DNA from: Pelagibacterales bacterium MED-G40
Lineage (GTDB): Bacteria; Pseudomonadota; Alphaproteobacteria; Pelagibacterales; Pelagibacteraceae
Length of the DNA: 43,388 bases
NCBI GenBank assembly: GCA_002457515.1
Contig: NTJN01000006.1
Location: 1 to 43,388 of the forward strand
Direction of reading: 5' to 3'
The notes under the pieces were generated by a model. The model saw only the letters and a program-made list of their open reading frames with translations. It had not been told where the DNA came from and made no database searches. Of the stretch, positions 1 through 8,630 are shown one piece after another. Made by a program: the position numbers and the translations under genes. Each line of letters opens with the position of its first letter. Within the stretch, counting starts at the first letter, position 1.

Positions 1-31
1 ATATTTCTCATAGTTTGTTACAATTAAATAT

Positions 32-733
32 ATGAATTTTGAGAATGAATTAATACCAGGAGTTTTAATAAAAAGATACAAACGTTTTTTTGTAGATATC
101 AAAGTAAAAAATAAAATAATTACGGCTCACTGTCCTAACTCAGGATCTATGATGGGTCTTTTAAAAAAAGGAAATAAAGTTTGGTTTACTGAGTCAAATA
201 ATAAAAAAAGGAAATTGAAATATACGGTTCAAATAATAGAGGTTGACGGTAAAAAAGTTGGTGTAAATACGCATCTAACTAACAAAATTGTTTTAGAAGC
301 TTTAAAAAAAAATTATATTAAAGAACTACCTAGATCTTTAAAAATTTACCCTGAACAAAAATTTGGAGACAAAACAAGATTTGATTTTTTAATAAATGAA
401 GAAAATTGCAAATCTTATCTTGAAGTAAAAAATGTAACTTTAGTAAGAAGTAAAAATATTGCCGAATTTCCAGATGCTATTACCGAAAGAGGCAAAAAAC
501 ATTTAAAAGAATTAACTAAAGCAATTCAATTGGGTTATAAATCTTATATTCTTTATGTGATTCAAAGGGAGGACTGCAAAATGTTTAAAATAGCTAGTGA
601 TATTGATCCCGAATATTTTGAAATATTAACAAATTCGATTGGAAAGAATGTAAAAGTTCTTTGCTATGATTGTAAATTTTACTCAAAAGGAATAAAACTG
701 AATAAACAAATAAAATTAAAAATTAATGAGTGA
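32..733 (+). CDS. sfsA: SfsA family protein (sugar fermentation stimulation protein homologue)
   Basis: A 233-residue protein, the usual SfsA length. The N-terminal stretch IPGVLIKRYKRFFVDI is the OB-like start of SfsA, followed by the family segment HCPNSGSMMGL (about residues 33-43). The C-terminal half carries the nuclease-like motifs FDFLI, YLEVKNVTLV and FPDAITERGKKHLKEL, which resemble a PD-(D/E)XK core. In E. coli SfsA was linked to maltose-gene expression and DNA binding; its biochemical role is unclear. The gene overlaps map by 8 bases and heads a plus-strand run into the purine genes. It starts at the only suitable ATG, 31 bases from the window edge. Family assignment is secure, function is not. 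Confidence 0.9.
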   Translation: MNFENELIPGVLIKRYKRFFVDIKVKNKIITAHCPNSGSMMGLLKKGNKVWFTESNNKKRKLKYTVQIIEVDGKKVGVNTHLTNKIVLEALKKNYIKELPRSLKIYPEQKFGDKTRFDFLINEENCKSYLEVKNVTLVRSKNIAEFPDAITERGKKHLKELTKAIQLGYKSYILYVIQREDCKMFKIASDIDPEYFEILTNSIGKNVKVLCYDCKFYSKGIKLNKQIKLKINE

Positions 734-1499
734 TAAATTTCAAGAAGCATTTGCAAAAACTCGAATTGCTGGATCTGTTGCTTCAGGTGCGTTGGATGAG
801 TTGTCAAAATTTATTGAACCTGGAATTAGTACGAATAAAATAGACAATTTATGTTACGAGTTTATAAATGACAATGGGGCTTTCTCTGCTCCTTTATTTT
901 ATAGAGGCTTTCCTAAAACTTGTTGTACTTCAGCCAATCATATTGTTTGTCACGGCATTCCAAGTGATAAAATTTTAAGAGAGGGAGATATAATAAATGT
1001 AGATGTAACTGCTTTTAAAGATGGATGGCATGGTGATACAAGTAGAATGTTTTATGTGGGAGAAGTATCAGTAAGAGCTAAAAAACTTGTTGAAACAACT
1101 TACGAAGCAATGATGAAAGGTATTGAAGTTTTAACATTAAATTCTCATTTAGGAAATATAGGTGAAGCGATACAAAATTATGTTGAAAAAAAAGGATTCT
1201 CAGTTGTCAGAGATTTTTGTGGACACGGGATTGGTGAAGTTTTTCATAAAGAGCCTAATGTACTACATTACGGTATAAAAGATGTGGGGAAAAAACTCGA
1301 AGTCGGTATGATATTTACTATTGAACCAATGATTAATGAAGGAGTGTATGAAACAAAAGTATTAAATGACGGCTGGACTGCTGTTACTAAAGATAAAAAA
1401 TTATCTGCACAATTTGAACACACTATTGGCATAACAAATGATGGATACGAAATTTTTACCGCGTCAAAAAAAGGTTTAAACTTTCCTCCATATAAATAA
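726..1499 (+). CDS. map: Type I methionine aminopeptidase
   Basis: A 257-residue cytosolic metalloprotease that removes the initiator methionine from nascent proteins. The five metal ligands of the pita-bread fold are visible: D93 and D104 in NVDVTAFKDGWHGDTS, H167 in GHGIG, E200 in TIEPM and E231 in QFEHT. H76 in VCHGIP fits the conserved substrate histidine. There is no N-terminal zinc-finger extension, so it is the short bacterial form. The start overlaps the end of sfsA by 8 bases, and its TAA shares one base with the purB ATG (TAATG), so it is probably translated in chain with its neighbours. Confidence 0.96.
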   Translation: MSDKFQEAFAKTRIAGSVASGALDELSKFIEPGISTNKIDNLCYEFINDNGAFSAPLFYRGFPKTCCTSANHIVCHGIPSDKILREGDIINVDVTAFKDGWHGDTSRMFYVGEVSVRAKKLVETTYEAMMKGIEVLTLNSHLGNIGEAIQNYVEKKGFSVVRDFCGHGIGEVFHKEPNVLHYGIKDVGKKLEVGMIFTIEPMINEGVYETKVLNDGWTAVTKDKKLSAQFEHTIGITNDGYEIFTASKKGLNFPPYK

Positions 1500-2794
1500 T
1501 GATAGATAGATACTCCAGAAAAGAGATGAAGGCAATTTGGGATGAGGAAAACAAATTTAGCATTTGGCTTAAAATTGAATTAGCTGCTGCTGAAGCCATG
1601 GAAAAACTTAAAATTATTCCAAGAGGTGTAGTTAAGAAAGTAAAATCAAAAGGCAAAATTAATGTTAAAAGAATTTTAGAAATTGAAAAAAGTGTTAAAC
1701 ATGATGTTATCGCTTTTCTAACTTCTATAACTGAAAAAGCAGGAAAAGAAGCTAGATACTTACATAAAGGTATGACGTCATCAGATGTATTGGATACTTG
1801 CTTTAATCTTCAGCTTAAGCAGTCTGGAGAAATATTACTTAAAGATATCGACATTTTGCTTAAAACAATTAAAAAACAATCTCTTAAACATAAATTTACT
1901 TTATGCATAGGCAGAAGTCATGGAATACATGCTGAACCTATTACTTTTGGTTTAAAACTTTTAACTTTTTATCAAGAATTTATTAGAAATAAAAAAAGAT
2001 TAGAAGCCTCAATAAAAGAAATATCTACGTGCGCAATATCTGGAGCAGTTGGCACATTTGCAAATATAGATCCAAGAGTTGAGCAGTATGTTGCAAGAAA
2101 ATTAAATCTTTCTATAGAGCCAATCTCAACACAGATTATTCCTAGAGATAGACATGCACAATTTTTTGCTACTCTAGCAATAATTGCTAGTTCTGTTGAG
2201 AGGTTTGCAATTGAAATCAGACATCTACAAAGAACTGAAGTTTTAGAAGTAGAAGAATTTTTTGGAAAAAAACAAAAAGGATCATCTGCTATGCCACATA
2301 AAAGAAACCCAATTTTAAGTGAGAACCTAAGTGGTTTAGCTCGTTTGGTTAGAGCTAATGTAATACCAGCATTAGAAAATATACCTTTATGGCACGAAAG
2401 AGATATTTCTCACTCTAGTGTTGAACGAAATATAGGCCCAGACTCAACTATTGCTCTTGATTTTGCTCTGAATAGATTAAATGGAATTGTACAAAACTTA
2501 AATATATATCCAAAAAATATGATTAAAAACTTGAATTTGACAAATGGCCTATTTTTTTCACAAAGAGTGATGATTGAATTAACAAATACCGGTTTTACTA
2601 GAGAAGAAGCATATAAGTTAGTTCAAAAAAATGCTATGCAATCATGGCATAATAAAACCTCTTTTTACGCAAATATTGCAAATGATAACAAAATTAATAA
2701 AAAAATACCTGTTAATAAATTAAAAAAACTATTTAATTTTAGTTATCATACCAAAAAAATTAATATAATTTTTAAAAGAAGTTTAAAAAAATAA
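1499..2794 (+). CDS. purB: Adenylosuccinate lyase
   Basis: A 431-residue enzyme of the fumarase/aspartase superfamily. It cleaves SAICAR to AICAR and adenylosuccinate to AMP, each with release of fumarate, so it acts twice in purine synthesis. Evidence is the N-terminal IDRYSRKEMKAIWDEENKF, the TSSDVLDT segment (catalytic region), GRSHGIHAEP with the conserved histidine, and the superfamily signature SSAMPHKRNP near residue 264. The start codon shares one base with the map stop, and purC follows after 4 bases. Length and motifs are normal for the bacterial short form. Confidence 0.96.
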   Translation: MIDRYSRKEMKAIWDEENKFSIWLKIELAAAEAMEKLKIIPRGVVKKVKSKGKINVKRILEIEKSVKHDVIAFLTSITEKAGKEARYLHKGMTSSDVLDTCFNLQLKQSGEILLKDIDILLKTIKKQSLKHKFTLCIGRSHGIHAEPITFGLKLLTFYQEFIRNKKRLEASIKEISTCAISGAVGTFANIDPRVEQYVARKLNLSIEPISTQIIPRDRHAQFFATLAIIASSVERFAIEIRHLQRTEVLEVEEFFGKKQKGSSAMPHKRNPILSENLSGLARLVRANVIPALENIPLWHERDISHSSVERNIGPDSTIALDFALNRLNGIVQNLNIYPKNMIKNLNLTNGLFFSQRVMIELTNTGFTREEAYKLVQKNAMQSWHNKTSFYANIANDNKINKKIPVNKLKKLFNFSYHTKKINIIFKRSLKK

Positions 2795-2798
2795 TTTC

Positions 2799-3587
2799 AT
2801 GAACAAAGGTAAAAAACTATACGAAGGTAAAGCTAAGATCATTTACGAAACCTCTGAAAAGGGTTTGGTGGTTCAGCACTTTAAAGATGATGCTACTGCT
2901 TTTAATAATTTAAAAAAAGCAAATGTAGAGGGTAAAGGTGTTTTAAATAATAGAATATCTGAACACATCTTATCAAATATAAGCCAGTGTGGAATAAAAA
3001 CACATCTTGTTAAAAGATTAAATATGAGAGAACAACTTATAAAGCATGCTGAGATCTTTCCCCTAGAGTTTATTGTAAGGAATATAGCAACTGGTTCTCT
3101 TTCAAAAAGACTTGGTATTGCTGATGGTACAATTCTTGAAGAACCGTTGTTTGAATATTGTTTAAAAGATGATGATTTAGGTGATCCTTTAATTGCTAAA
3201 GAACATATATATGCATTTGGATGGGCAAAAGAAGATGAGATAAAAGAAATAGACAAAATGACTTTTAGAATAAATGATATTTTGCAAGGAATGTTTAGAG
3301 GTGTTGGAATTAAATTAGTAGACTTTAAACTAGAATATGGAAAAGTTTGGAATAAAGATAAACAAGAAATTGTTTTAGCTGATGAAATAAGCCCTGATAC
3401 TTGTAGATTGTGGGACATTAAAAGTGAGAGAAAACTAGATAAGGATAGATTTAGAAAAGATTTGGGTAACATTGTTCAAGCATATCAAGAGGTAGCTAGG
3501 CGTTTGGGAATAATGCCCGAAGAGACAAACATAAGCGAAGTAAAAGAGTTTGCTAAAACCACTTCTATTAAATTCAAAAAAAAATAA
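2799..3587 (+). CDS. purC: Phosphoribosylaminoimidazole-succinocarboxamide synthase
   Basis: A 262-residue SAICAR synthetase, which joins CAIR and aspartate using ATP in the eighth step of purine synthesis. It begins KKLYEGKAKIIYET, the nucleotide-binding N-terminus of the family, has PLEFIVRNIATGSLSKRLG in the middle, and carries the SAICAR signature LADEISPDTCRLWD near residue 193. Length fits the single-domain bacterial type. It lies 4 bases after purB and 1 base before the purS start. A long open frame on the opposite strand is a shadow of this gene. Confidence 0.96.
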   Translation: MNKGKKLYEGKAKIIYETSEKGLVVQHFKDDATAFNNLKKANVEGKGVLNNRISEHILSNISQCGIKTHLVKRLNMREQLIKHAEIFPLEFIVRNIATGSLSKRLGIADGTILEEPLFEYCLKDDDLGDPLIAKEHIYAFGWAKEDEIKEIDKMTFRINDILQGMFRGVGIKLVDFKLEYGKVWNKDKQEIVLADEISPDTCRLWDIKSERKLDKDRFRKDLGNIVQAYQEVARRLGIMPEETNISEVKEFAKTTSIKFKKK

Positions 3588-3588
3588 A

Positions 3589-3828
3589 TTGAAATTTGCA
3601 GTTACAGTCACTTTGAAAAAAGATGTACTTGACCCTCAAGGAAAAGTTGTTCAACAAACTTTAAGAAATATGGGAATGATAACACTTAAAAACTTGAGAC
3701 AGGGTAAATACTTTGAGGTTGATGTAAATGAAGATAATGAAGAAACTGCGAAAAATAAAGTTGATGAGATGTGCAAAAAACTGCTAGTAAATCTTATAAT
3801 TGAGGATTTTACTATTTCCAAACTATAA
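3589..3828 (+). CDS. purS: Phosphoribosylformylglycinamidine synthase subunit PurS
   Basis: A small protein of 79 residues that bridges PurQ and PurL in the three-part FGAM synthase. The sequence reads KFAVTVTLKKDVLDPQGKVVQQTL, the typical PurS start, then LRQGKYFEVDV and a C-terminal CKKLLVNLIIEDF. I place the start at the TTG at 3589, one base after the purC stop, because family similarity begins there. An upstream TTG at 3550 would add 13 residues read from the end of purC and looks spurious. No ATG is available, so the start is non-ATG. Finding purS beside purQ and a small purL is internally consistent. Confidence 0.9.
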   Translation: MKFAVTVTLKKDVLDPQGKVVQQTLRNMGMITLKNLRQGKYFEVDVNEDNEETAKNKVDEMCKKLLVNLIIEDFTISKL

Positions 3829-3830
3829 AA

Positions 3831-4508
3831 ATGAATTCTTCTGTAATAGTTTTTCCCGGCTCTAATTGCGATAGAGATATAGCTGTAGCATTAGAAAAAT
3901 TGCAATTTAAAAACAAAATGGTTTGGCATAAAGATACTGAATTACCAAAATCAGATTTAATAGTTATACCAGGTGGATTTTCATATGGTGACTATTTAAG
4001 ATCAGGAGCGATTGCAGGAAAATCACTAATTTTAAAGGAAGTAATTCGAGCTTCAGAAAAAGGATGTCCTATTCTTGGTGTTTGTAATGGTTTTCAAATA
4101 CTAATAGAGACAGGATTATTAAAGGGTACCTTATTAAGAAATAAAAATTTAAAATTTTTATCAAAAGATGTTTATCTTAAAATTTTAAATATTAAAAACA
4201 AATTTTGTAATAAGTATACTCTTAATCAAGTAATAAAATTAAATATTGCACATAACGAAGGAAACTACTTTACTAACGAAGAACATTTAAAAAAACTAGA
4301 AGACCTTGAGCTAATTCCATTTAAATATTGTAATGAAAAAGGAGTTATAGATGAAAATAATAATCCAAATGGTTCATTAAATAATATAGCAGGTATCTTT
4401 AATGAGAATAAAAATATTTTAGGTATGATGCCTCATCCTGAAAGAATGATAAATAAATTATTTTCTGGTGATGATGGGATAAATCTTTTTTCGAGTTTAA
4501 TGAATTAA
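3831..4508 (+). CDS. purQ: Phosphoribosylformylglycinamidine synthase subunit PurQ (glutaminase)
   Basis: A 225-residue class I glutamine amidotransferase subunit that supplies ammonia to PurL. The catalytic triad is visible: the nucleophile cysteine in GVCNGFQIL (near residue 86) and the His/Glu pair in MMPHPERM near the C-terminus. The N-terminus SSVIVFPGSNCDRD is characteristic of PurQ. It sits 2 bases after purS, and its stop directly abuts the purL ATG, as expected for subunits needed in fixed ratio. Confidence 0.95.
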   Translation: MNSSVIVFPGSNCDRDIAVALEKLQFKNKMVWHKDTELPKSDLIVIPGGFSYGDYLRSGAIAGKSLILKEVIRASEKGCPILGVCNGFQILIETGLLKGTLLRNKNLKFLSKDVYLKILNIKNKFCNKYTLNQVIKLNIAHNEGNYFTNEEHLKKLEDLELIPFKYCNEKGVIDENNNPNGSLNNIAGIFNENKNILGMMPHPERMINKLFSGDDGINLFSSLMN

Positions 4509-6689
4509 ATGAAAATTTCAAATGACATAGTTGAAAAACATGGTCTTAAACTAGAGGAGTATGATTTAATTAAGAATTTAATGGAAAGAGAGCCTAACTT
4601 ATTAGAATTAGGTATTTTTTCCGCAATGTGGAATGAGCATTGTTCTTATAAATCGTCAAAAATTCATCTAAAAAAACTTCCAACAAAAAACTCTTGTGTG
4701 ATACAGGGTCCTGGTGAAAATGCAGGTGTTATAGATATAGGAGATGATGACGCTATAATCTTTAAAATTGAAAGTCATAATCACCCATCTTTTATTGAGC
4801 CCTATCAGGGAGCAGCTACAGGAGTTGGTGGAATACTACGAGATGTGTTTACTATGGGTGCAAGACCAATAGCTTTACTAAATTCGATTCATTTTGGAGA
4901 TCCAAAAAATAAAAAGACCAGAAACCTTCTTCATGGAGTTGTGTCAGGAATAGGTGGTTATGGAAATTGTATAGGCATCCCAACAGTTGCTGGTGAAACA
5001 AAATTTAATAGCACTTATAACGAAAACATACTTGTAAATGCAATGGCTGTTGGTCATGCAAATAAAAACAAAATCTTTTATTCCAAAGCAAAGGGTATAG
5101 ACAAATCTGTTGTTTATGTTGGTTCAAAAACAGGAAGAGACGGTATTCATGGAGCTTCAATGGCTTCAGCAGAATTTGATGAAAATTCCGAAGAAAAAAA
5201 ACCTACAGTACAAGTTGGCGATCCATTCACTGAAAAACTACTAATGGAAGCATGTCTTGAGTTAATGAAAGATAAATCAATTATTTCTATTCAAGATATG
5301 GGTGCGGCTGGCCTTACCTCTTCAAGTGTAGAAATGGCGTCAAAAGGAAACTTAGGTATAGAAATTAATTTAGAAAAAGTACCTTGTAGAGAAGATAAAA
5401 TGACACCATATGAAATTATGCTTTCTGAAAGTCAGGAAAGAATGCTTTTAATAATAGACGAAAAAAAAGAAAAAAGTGCTGAAAAGATTTTTAGAAAGTG
5501 GGATTTAGATTTTGTTGTTATTGGAAAAACTATTGAGGAAAAAAAATTAAAGCTCAATCATAATGATCAAAAGGTTGCTGATATACCAATTGATGCTCTA
5601 GCAAGTAAAGCTCCATTATATGATAGAAAATGGAATAAAACAAAGTTACCGGAAAAAAAAGTAAAATTTAATACTTTAAAAAAAATCAAATTTGAAGATA
5701 CGCTTATTAAAATTTTGTCTTCATGCAATCAATCAAATAAAAATTGGGTAACTGAACAATATGACCAAATGGTTATGGGTGATACATTGCAAAGATCTGG
5801 CTCTGACTCAGCTCTTATTAAAATACATAATAAAGATAAGGCAGTAGCTGTTACTGTTGACTCGTCAGCAAATTATTGTAAATCGCATCCATTCACTGGT
5901 GGAAAACAAATTGTTTGTGAATCTTGGAGAAATCTTATTTCAGTTGGAGCGAAACCACTAGCTATAACAAATTGTTTGAACTTTGGTAATCCAGAAAATC
6001 CAGATGTAATGGGGCAGTTTGCAGAGGCAGTTAGTGGCATGAAAGAAGCCTGTGAATTTTTAGATTTTCCAGTTGTTTCGGGAAATGTTTCTTTTTATAA
6101 CGGCACAAATCAGAGGAACATCTACCCCACTCCAGTTATTGGAGGTGTCGGGATATTAAATAAAATGAATTATAAGAAAAACCATATTCTAAAAAAAGAA
6201 AGCAATCTTGTTCTGATAGTGGGAAAAACTTTTGGTCATTTATATCAAAGCGTTTTTTTTGAAGAAATTTACTCATTATTTGACGGACCACCACCTGAAG
6301 TCAATTTACTAAATGAAAGAAATAACGGTAAAATGGTTCTAGATCTTATAAAAAAAAATTTAGTTAGCTCTATTCACGATATTTCTGCTGGAGGACTGAT
6401 AATTGCTTTATCAGAAATGTGCATTGGATCTGAACTTGGTATAAAAATTGAAAAACCAAAAAAGATGCGTAATTTGTTCGAGTATTTTTATGGAGAAGAT
6501 CAAGGAAGATATGTTATTGAAATTGAGGCAACAAACTTAAATAAAGTACAAAAACTACTAAAAGAAAATAATATCTTTAATGATGTTATTGGAAAAGTTC
6601 AAAAAGACTACTTTGAATTATCTGATGAGTTTAAAATTAATATAAAAGAACTATATAATCTTAATAATAAATGGTATTATAATTACTAA
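4509..6689 (+). CDS. purL: Phosphoribosylformylglycinamidine synthase subunit PurL (small form)
   Basis: A 726-residue synthetase subunit that converts FGAR to FGAM using ATP and ammonia from PurQ. At this length it is small PurL, which lacks the fused glutaminase and PurS-like domains; those are the two preceding genes. Visible motifs are [15 protein letters not shown], the ATP/metal loop [28 protein letters not shown] (about residues 86-113), [16 protein letters not shown], and the second AIRS-like repeat with [16 protein letters not shown]. It begins directly after purQ, and its TAA shares a base with the bolA ATG. Confidence 0.96.
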   Translation: MKISNDIVEKHGLKLEEYDLIKNLMEREPNLLELGIFSAMWNEHCSYKSSKIHLKKLPTKNSCVIQGPGENAGVIDIGDDDAIIFKIESHNHPSFIEPYQGAATGVGGILRDVFTMGARPIALLNSIHFGDPKNKKTRNLLHGVVSGIGGYGNCIGIPTVAGETKFNSTYNENILVNAMAVGHANKNKIFYSKAKGIDKSVVYVGSKTGRDGIHGASMASAEFDENSEEKKPTVQVGDPFTEKLLMEACLELMKDKSIISIQDMGAAGLTSSSVEMASKGNLGIEINLEKVPCREDKMTPYEIMLSESQERMLLIIDEKKEKSAEKIFRKWDLDFVVIGKTIEEKKLKLNHNDQKVADIPIDALASKAPLYDRKWNKTKLPEKKVKFNTLKKIKFEDTLIKILSSCNQSNKNWVTEQYDQMVMGDTLQRSGSDSALIKIHNKDKAVAVTVDSSANYCKSHPFTGGKQIVCESWRNLISVGAKPLAITNCLNFGNPENPDVMGQFAEAVSGMKEACEFLDFPVVSGNVSFYNGTNQRNIYPTPVIGGVGILNKMNYKKNHILKKESNLVLIVGKTFGHLYQSVFFEEIYSLFDGPPPEVNLLNERNNGKMVLDLIKKNLVSSIHDISAGGLIIALSEMCIGSELGIKIEKPKKMRNLFEYFYGEDQGRYVIEIEATNLNKVQKLLKENNIFNDVIGKVQKDYFELSDEFKINIKELYNLNNKWYYNY

Positions 6690-6919
6690 TGAGTTTATCA
6701 ATAAAAGAAATTGAAGATTTAATAAAAGAATCAATTCCTGATGCCAGTATTGAAATAAAAGATTTAATGGGTGACAATAATCACTATTCCGCTACGATTA
6801 AATCTAGTATATTTAAGGGAAAATCAAAAATTGAACAACACAAAATGATTTATAAATCTTTAAAAGGTAAAATGGGTAATGAATTACACGCTCTTTCGAT
6901 AACAACTGAGGCAAAATAA
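6689..6919 (+). CDS. BolA family protein
   Basis: A 76-residue protein with the BolA layout: an N-terminal helix (IKEIEDLIKESIPDASIEIKDL), a histidine in DNNHYSATIKSSIFKGKSKIEQHKMIYKSL, and a C-terminal ELHALSITTEA strand. BolA proteins bind monothiol glutaredoxins through a shared [2Fe-2S] cluster. The conserved C-terminal histidine (ELHAL) is the expected cluster-binding residue. The next gene, 3 bases downstream, is exactly such a glutaredoxin, so an Fe-S trafficking or sensing pair is likely. Which BolA subgroup it belongs to is not settled. Confidence 0.9.
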   Translation: MSLSIKEIEDLIKESIPDASIEIKDLMGDNNHYSATIKSSIFKGKSKIEQHKMIYKSLKGKMGNELHALSITTEAK

Positions 6920-6922
6920 GTT

Positions 6923-7240
6923 ATGGATATAAAAACTGAAATAAAAACTTTAATTGAAAAAAATAGTATTTGTCTTTTTATGAAAGGTACTCCTGAGGCC
7001 CCTCAGTGCGGTTTCTCAATGGCAGTTTCGAATATTTTAAAACATCTTAATGTTAATTTTAAAGGCGTCAATGTTTTGGAAAATGAAAAAATCAGACAAG
7101 GTATTAAAGAATATAGCGATTGGCCAACAATTCCTCAGCTTTATGTTAGTGGAGAGTTTATTGGTGGATGCGATATCATTAAAGAAATGTTTGAAAAAGG
7201 TGAGCTTAAAGAGCTCCTACAAAAAAAATCTTTGATTTAA
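6923..7240 (+). CDS. grxD: Monothiol CGFS glutaredoxin (Grx4 type)
   Basis: A 105-residue single-domain glutaredoxin with active site CGFS at residues 29-32. The context KGTPEAPQCGFS and the WPTIPQLYVSGEFIGGCDI segment (cis-proline and glutathione-binding region) are standard. CGFS glutaredoxins bind a glutathione-ligated [2Fe-2S] cluster and hand it on, usually with BolA, whose gene is adjacent. This is the last gene of the plus-strand purine run, and its stop lies 2 bases from the end of the convergent rpsD. Confidence 0.95.
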   Translation: MDIKTEIKTLIEKNSICLFMKGTPEAPQCGFSMAVSNILKHLNVNFKGVNVLENEKIRQGIKEYSDWPTIPQLYVSGEFIGGCDIIKEMFEKGELKELLQKKSLI

Positions 7241-7242
7241 TT

Positions 7243-7860
7243 TTATCTTGAATAATACTCGATAACTAATTTCGGCTCCATAATAACTGGGTATGGAACC
7301 TCCGCAAACTTAGGTACTCGTACTAACTTCACTGATTTGCTTTTGTTATCAAGTTGAATGTATTCTGGCACGTCCCTTTCCTTACTTTGTAGGGAGCCGT
7401 CTATAATATTTAATTTTTTTGATTTTTCTTTAACCTCTATTACCTCTGACTCTTTTACGGTGTAACTTGAAATATTTACTCTTTTTTTATTAACTCTTAC
7501 ATGACCGTGATTTATTAACTGTCTTGCAGCAAAAACCGTTGGTGCTAATTTGCCTCTATAAACTATAGTATCAAGCCTACTTTCTAAAATTGCTATTAAA
7601 TTTTCTGTAGTATCGCCCCTTTTTGATAAAGCTTTTCTATATATGTTTCGAAACTGTCGCTCATTTATATTCCCATAATATGATTTTAATTTTTGTTTCG
7701 CTTGAAGCTGTATGCCGTAATCTGTTGGTTTTCCTTTTCTTCCTTGACCGTGCTGCCCTGGAGGATATGCTCTACTATTAAAAGGACTTTTAGGTCTGCC
7801 CCACAAGTTTGCTTTTAATCTTCTGTCAATTTTGTGCTTTGATTTAAGTCTTTTTGTCAT
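7243..7860 (-). CDS. rpsD: 30S ribosomal protein S4
   Basis: A 205-residue primary rRNA-binding protein of the small subunit. The N-terminus [24 protein letters not shown] and the YPPGQHGQ motif are diagnostic. The S4 RNA-binding domain lies at about residues 94-155 ([33 protein letters not shown]). There is no cysteine-rich zinc knuckle near the N-terminus. It stands apart from any alpha-operon genes and has its own likely promoter in the 53-base spacer behind trmJ. It ends 2 bases from grxD in convergent orientation. Confidence 0.97.
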   Translation of the reverse strand: MTKRLKSKHKIDRRLKANLWGRPKSPFNSRAYPPGQHGQGRKGKPTDYGIQLQAKQKLKSYYGNINERQFRNIYRKALSKRGDTTENLIAILESRLDTIVYRGKLAPTVFAARQLINHGHVRVNKKRVNISSYTVKESEVIEVKEKSKKLNIIDGSLQSKERDVPEYIQLDNKSKSVKLVRVPKFAEVPYPVIMEPKLVIEYYSR

Positions 7861-7876
7861 GCTTTATTGGACAGTA

Positions 7877-7904
7877 TTTACAGGAAATGAAGGCTAAATG
7901 TCAA
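7877..7904 (-). promoter_or_regulatory. Probable sigma70-type promoter of rpsD
   Basis: On the minus strand a perfect -35 hexamer TTGACA (7904-7899) is followed after 16 bases by TGTAAA (7882-7877), a 4/6 match to the -10 consensus. It lies in the only notable spacer (53 bases) between the trmJ-like gene and rpsD, about 17 bases before the rpsD ATG. The perfect -35 in such A+T-rich DNA makes this more than a chance match, but no transcript data support it. Confidence 0.45.
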
Positions 7905-7913
7905 ATACAGTAT

Positions 7914-8630
7914 TCAGTTTTTTTTATACAGTTTGCTTATAATGCTAGCCAAAATTCTGGTTTCTTTGTCACTTAACTGAAGTTTATGAAATAAATTATT
8001 GATATTAAGGACCATAGACTTTTTTTTATGTAAAGGAGTAAAAAAGTTTCTTTTCTCCAAGAGTGCGTTCATATGTAAGATTAATTTATTAACTGTTTTT
8101 TTTGAAGATATTTTTAAAGATTTTTTTTCTACTTTAAACTTATTAAAATTTATTAATTTAAATATTTCAAAGCAAACTAATAGCACAGAGTGAGAAAGGT
8201 TTATTGATGAAAAGTTTTTTTTAGTGGGTATTTGAATAATATAGTTTGAATATGATAAATCATGATTTGATAAACCTGAAGACTCTGGTCCAAATAGGAT
8301 ACCGATTCTTTGATTTTTTCTTTTGCGTAATAAATTTAAAAATTGAATAAAGGATAAATGTTTTTTATTTATATCTCTTTTCCTTGCTGTGGTTGAAAAA
8401 ATTAAATCGAAATCTTCAACTGCTTCTGATGTGCTATCAAACATTTTTGCTTTTTTTAGAATTTCATAAGCACCAACAGAAGTTGCCTTTGCTTTTATAT
8501 TTGGCCAACCATCGCGTGGTTTAACGATACTTAATTTTGAAAAACCAAAATTCTTTAATGCTCTCGCAGATGCACCAATATTTTCACCTAACTGTGGTTT
8601 TACTAAAATAAAACCGAACCTATTTCTCAT
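7914..8630 (-). CDS. trmJ: SpoU/TrmH-family RNA 2'-O-methyltransferase (TrmJ-like)
   Basis: A 238-residue SPOUT-fold RNA methyltransferase. Trefoil-knot motifs are visible: motif 1 VKPQLGENIGASARALKNFG at the N-terminus, motif 2 GILFGPESSGLSN (near residue 113), and motif 3 IPTKKNFSSINLSHSVLL. The C-terminal extension after the knot (ALLEKRNFF) is typical of TrmJ, which modifies position 32 of tRNAs. The exact target cannot be read from sequence. Its ATG overlaps the end of cimA by 11 bases, so it is probably in the nadE-cysS-cimA operon. Confidence 0.85.
   Translation of the reverse strand: MRNRFGFILVKPQLGENIGASARALKNFGFSKLSIVKPRDGWPNIKAKATSVGAYEILKKAKMFDSTSEAVEDFDLIFSTTARKRDINKKHLSFIQFLNLLRKRKNQRIGILFGPESSGLSNHDLSYSNYIIQIPTKKNFSSINLSHSVLLVCFEIFKLINFNKFKVEKKSLKISSKKTVNKLILHMNALLEKRNFFTPLHKKKSMVLNINNLFHKLQLSDKETRILASIISKLYKKN

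Noticed and set aside
1-31. Possible minus-strand start codon (ATG at 11-9) of a gene running off the left edge
   Set aside because: Only three codons are inside the window, so nothing about a product can be supported.
2873-3472. A 199-codon open frame on the strand opposite purC
   Set aside because: It lies wholly inside the clear purC gene, has no recognisable motif and reflects complementary codon bias in A+T-rich DNA.
7202-7216. GAGCT/AGCTC hairpin at the end of grxD as a terminator
   Set aside because: The stem is only 5 bp, lies in coding sequence and is followed by an A-run rather than a U-run; from the rpsD side the U-run precedes the stem.
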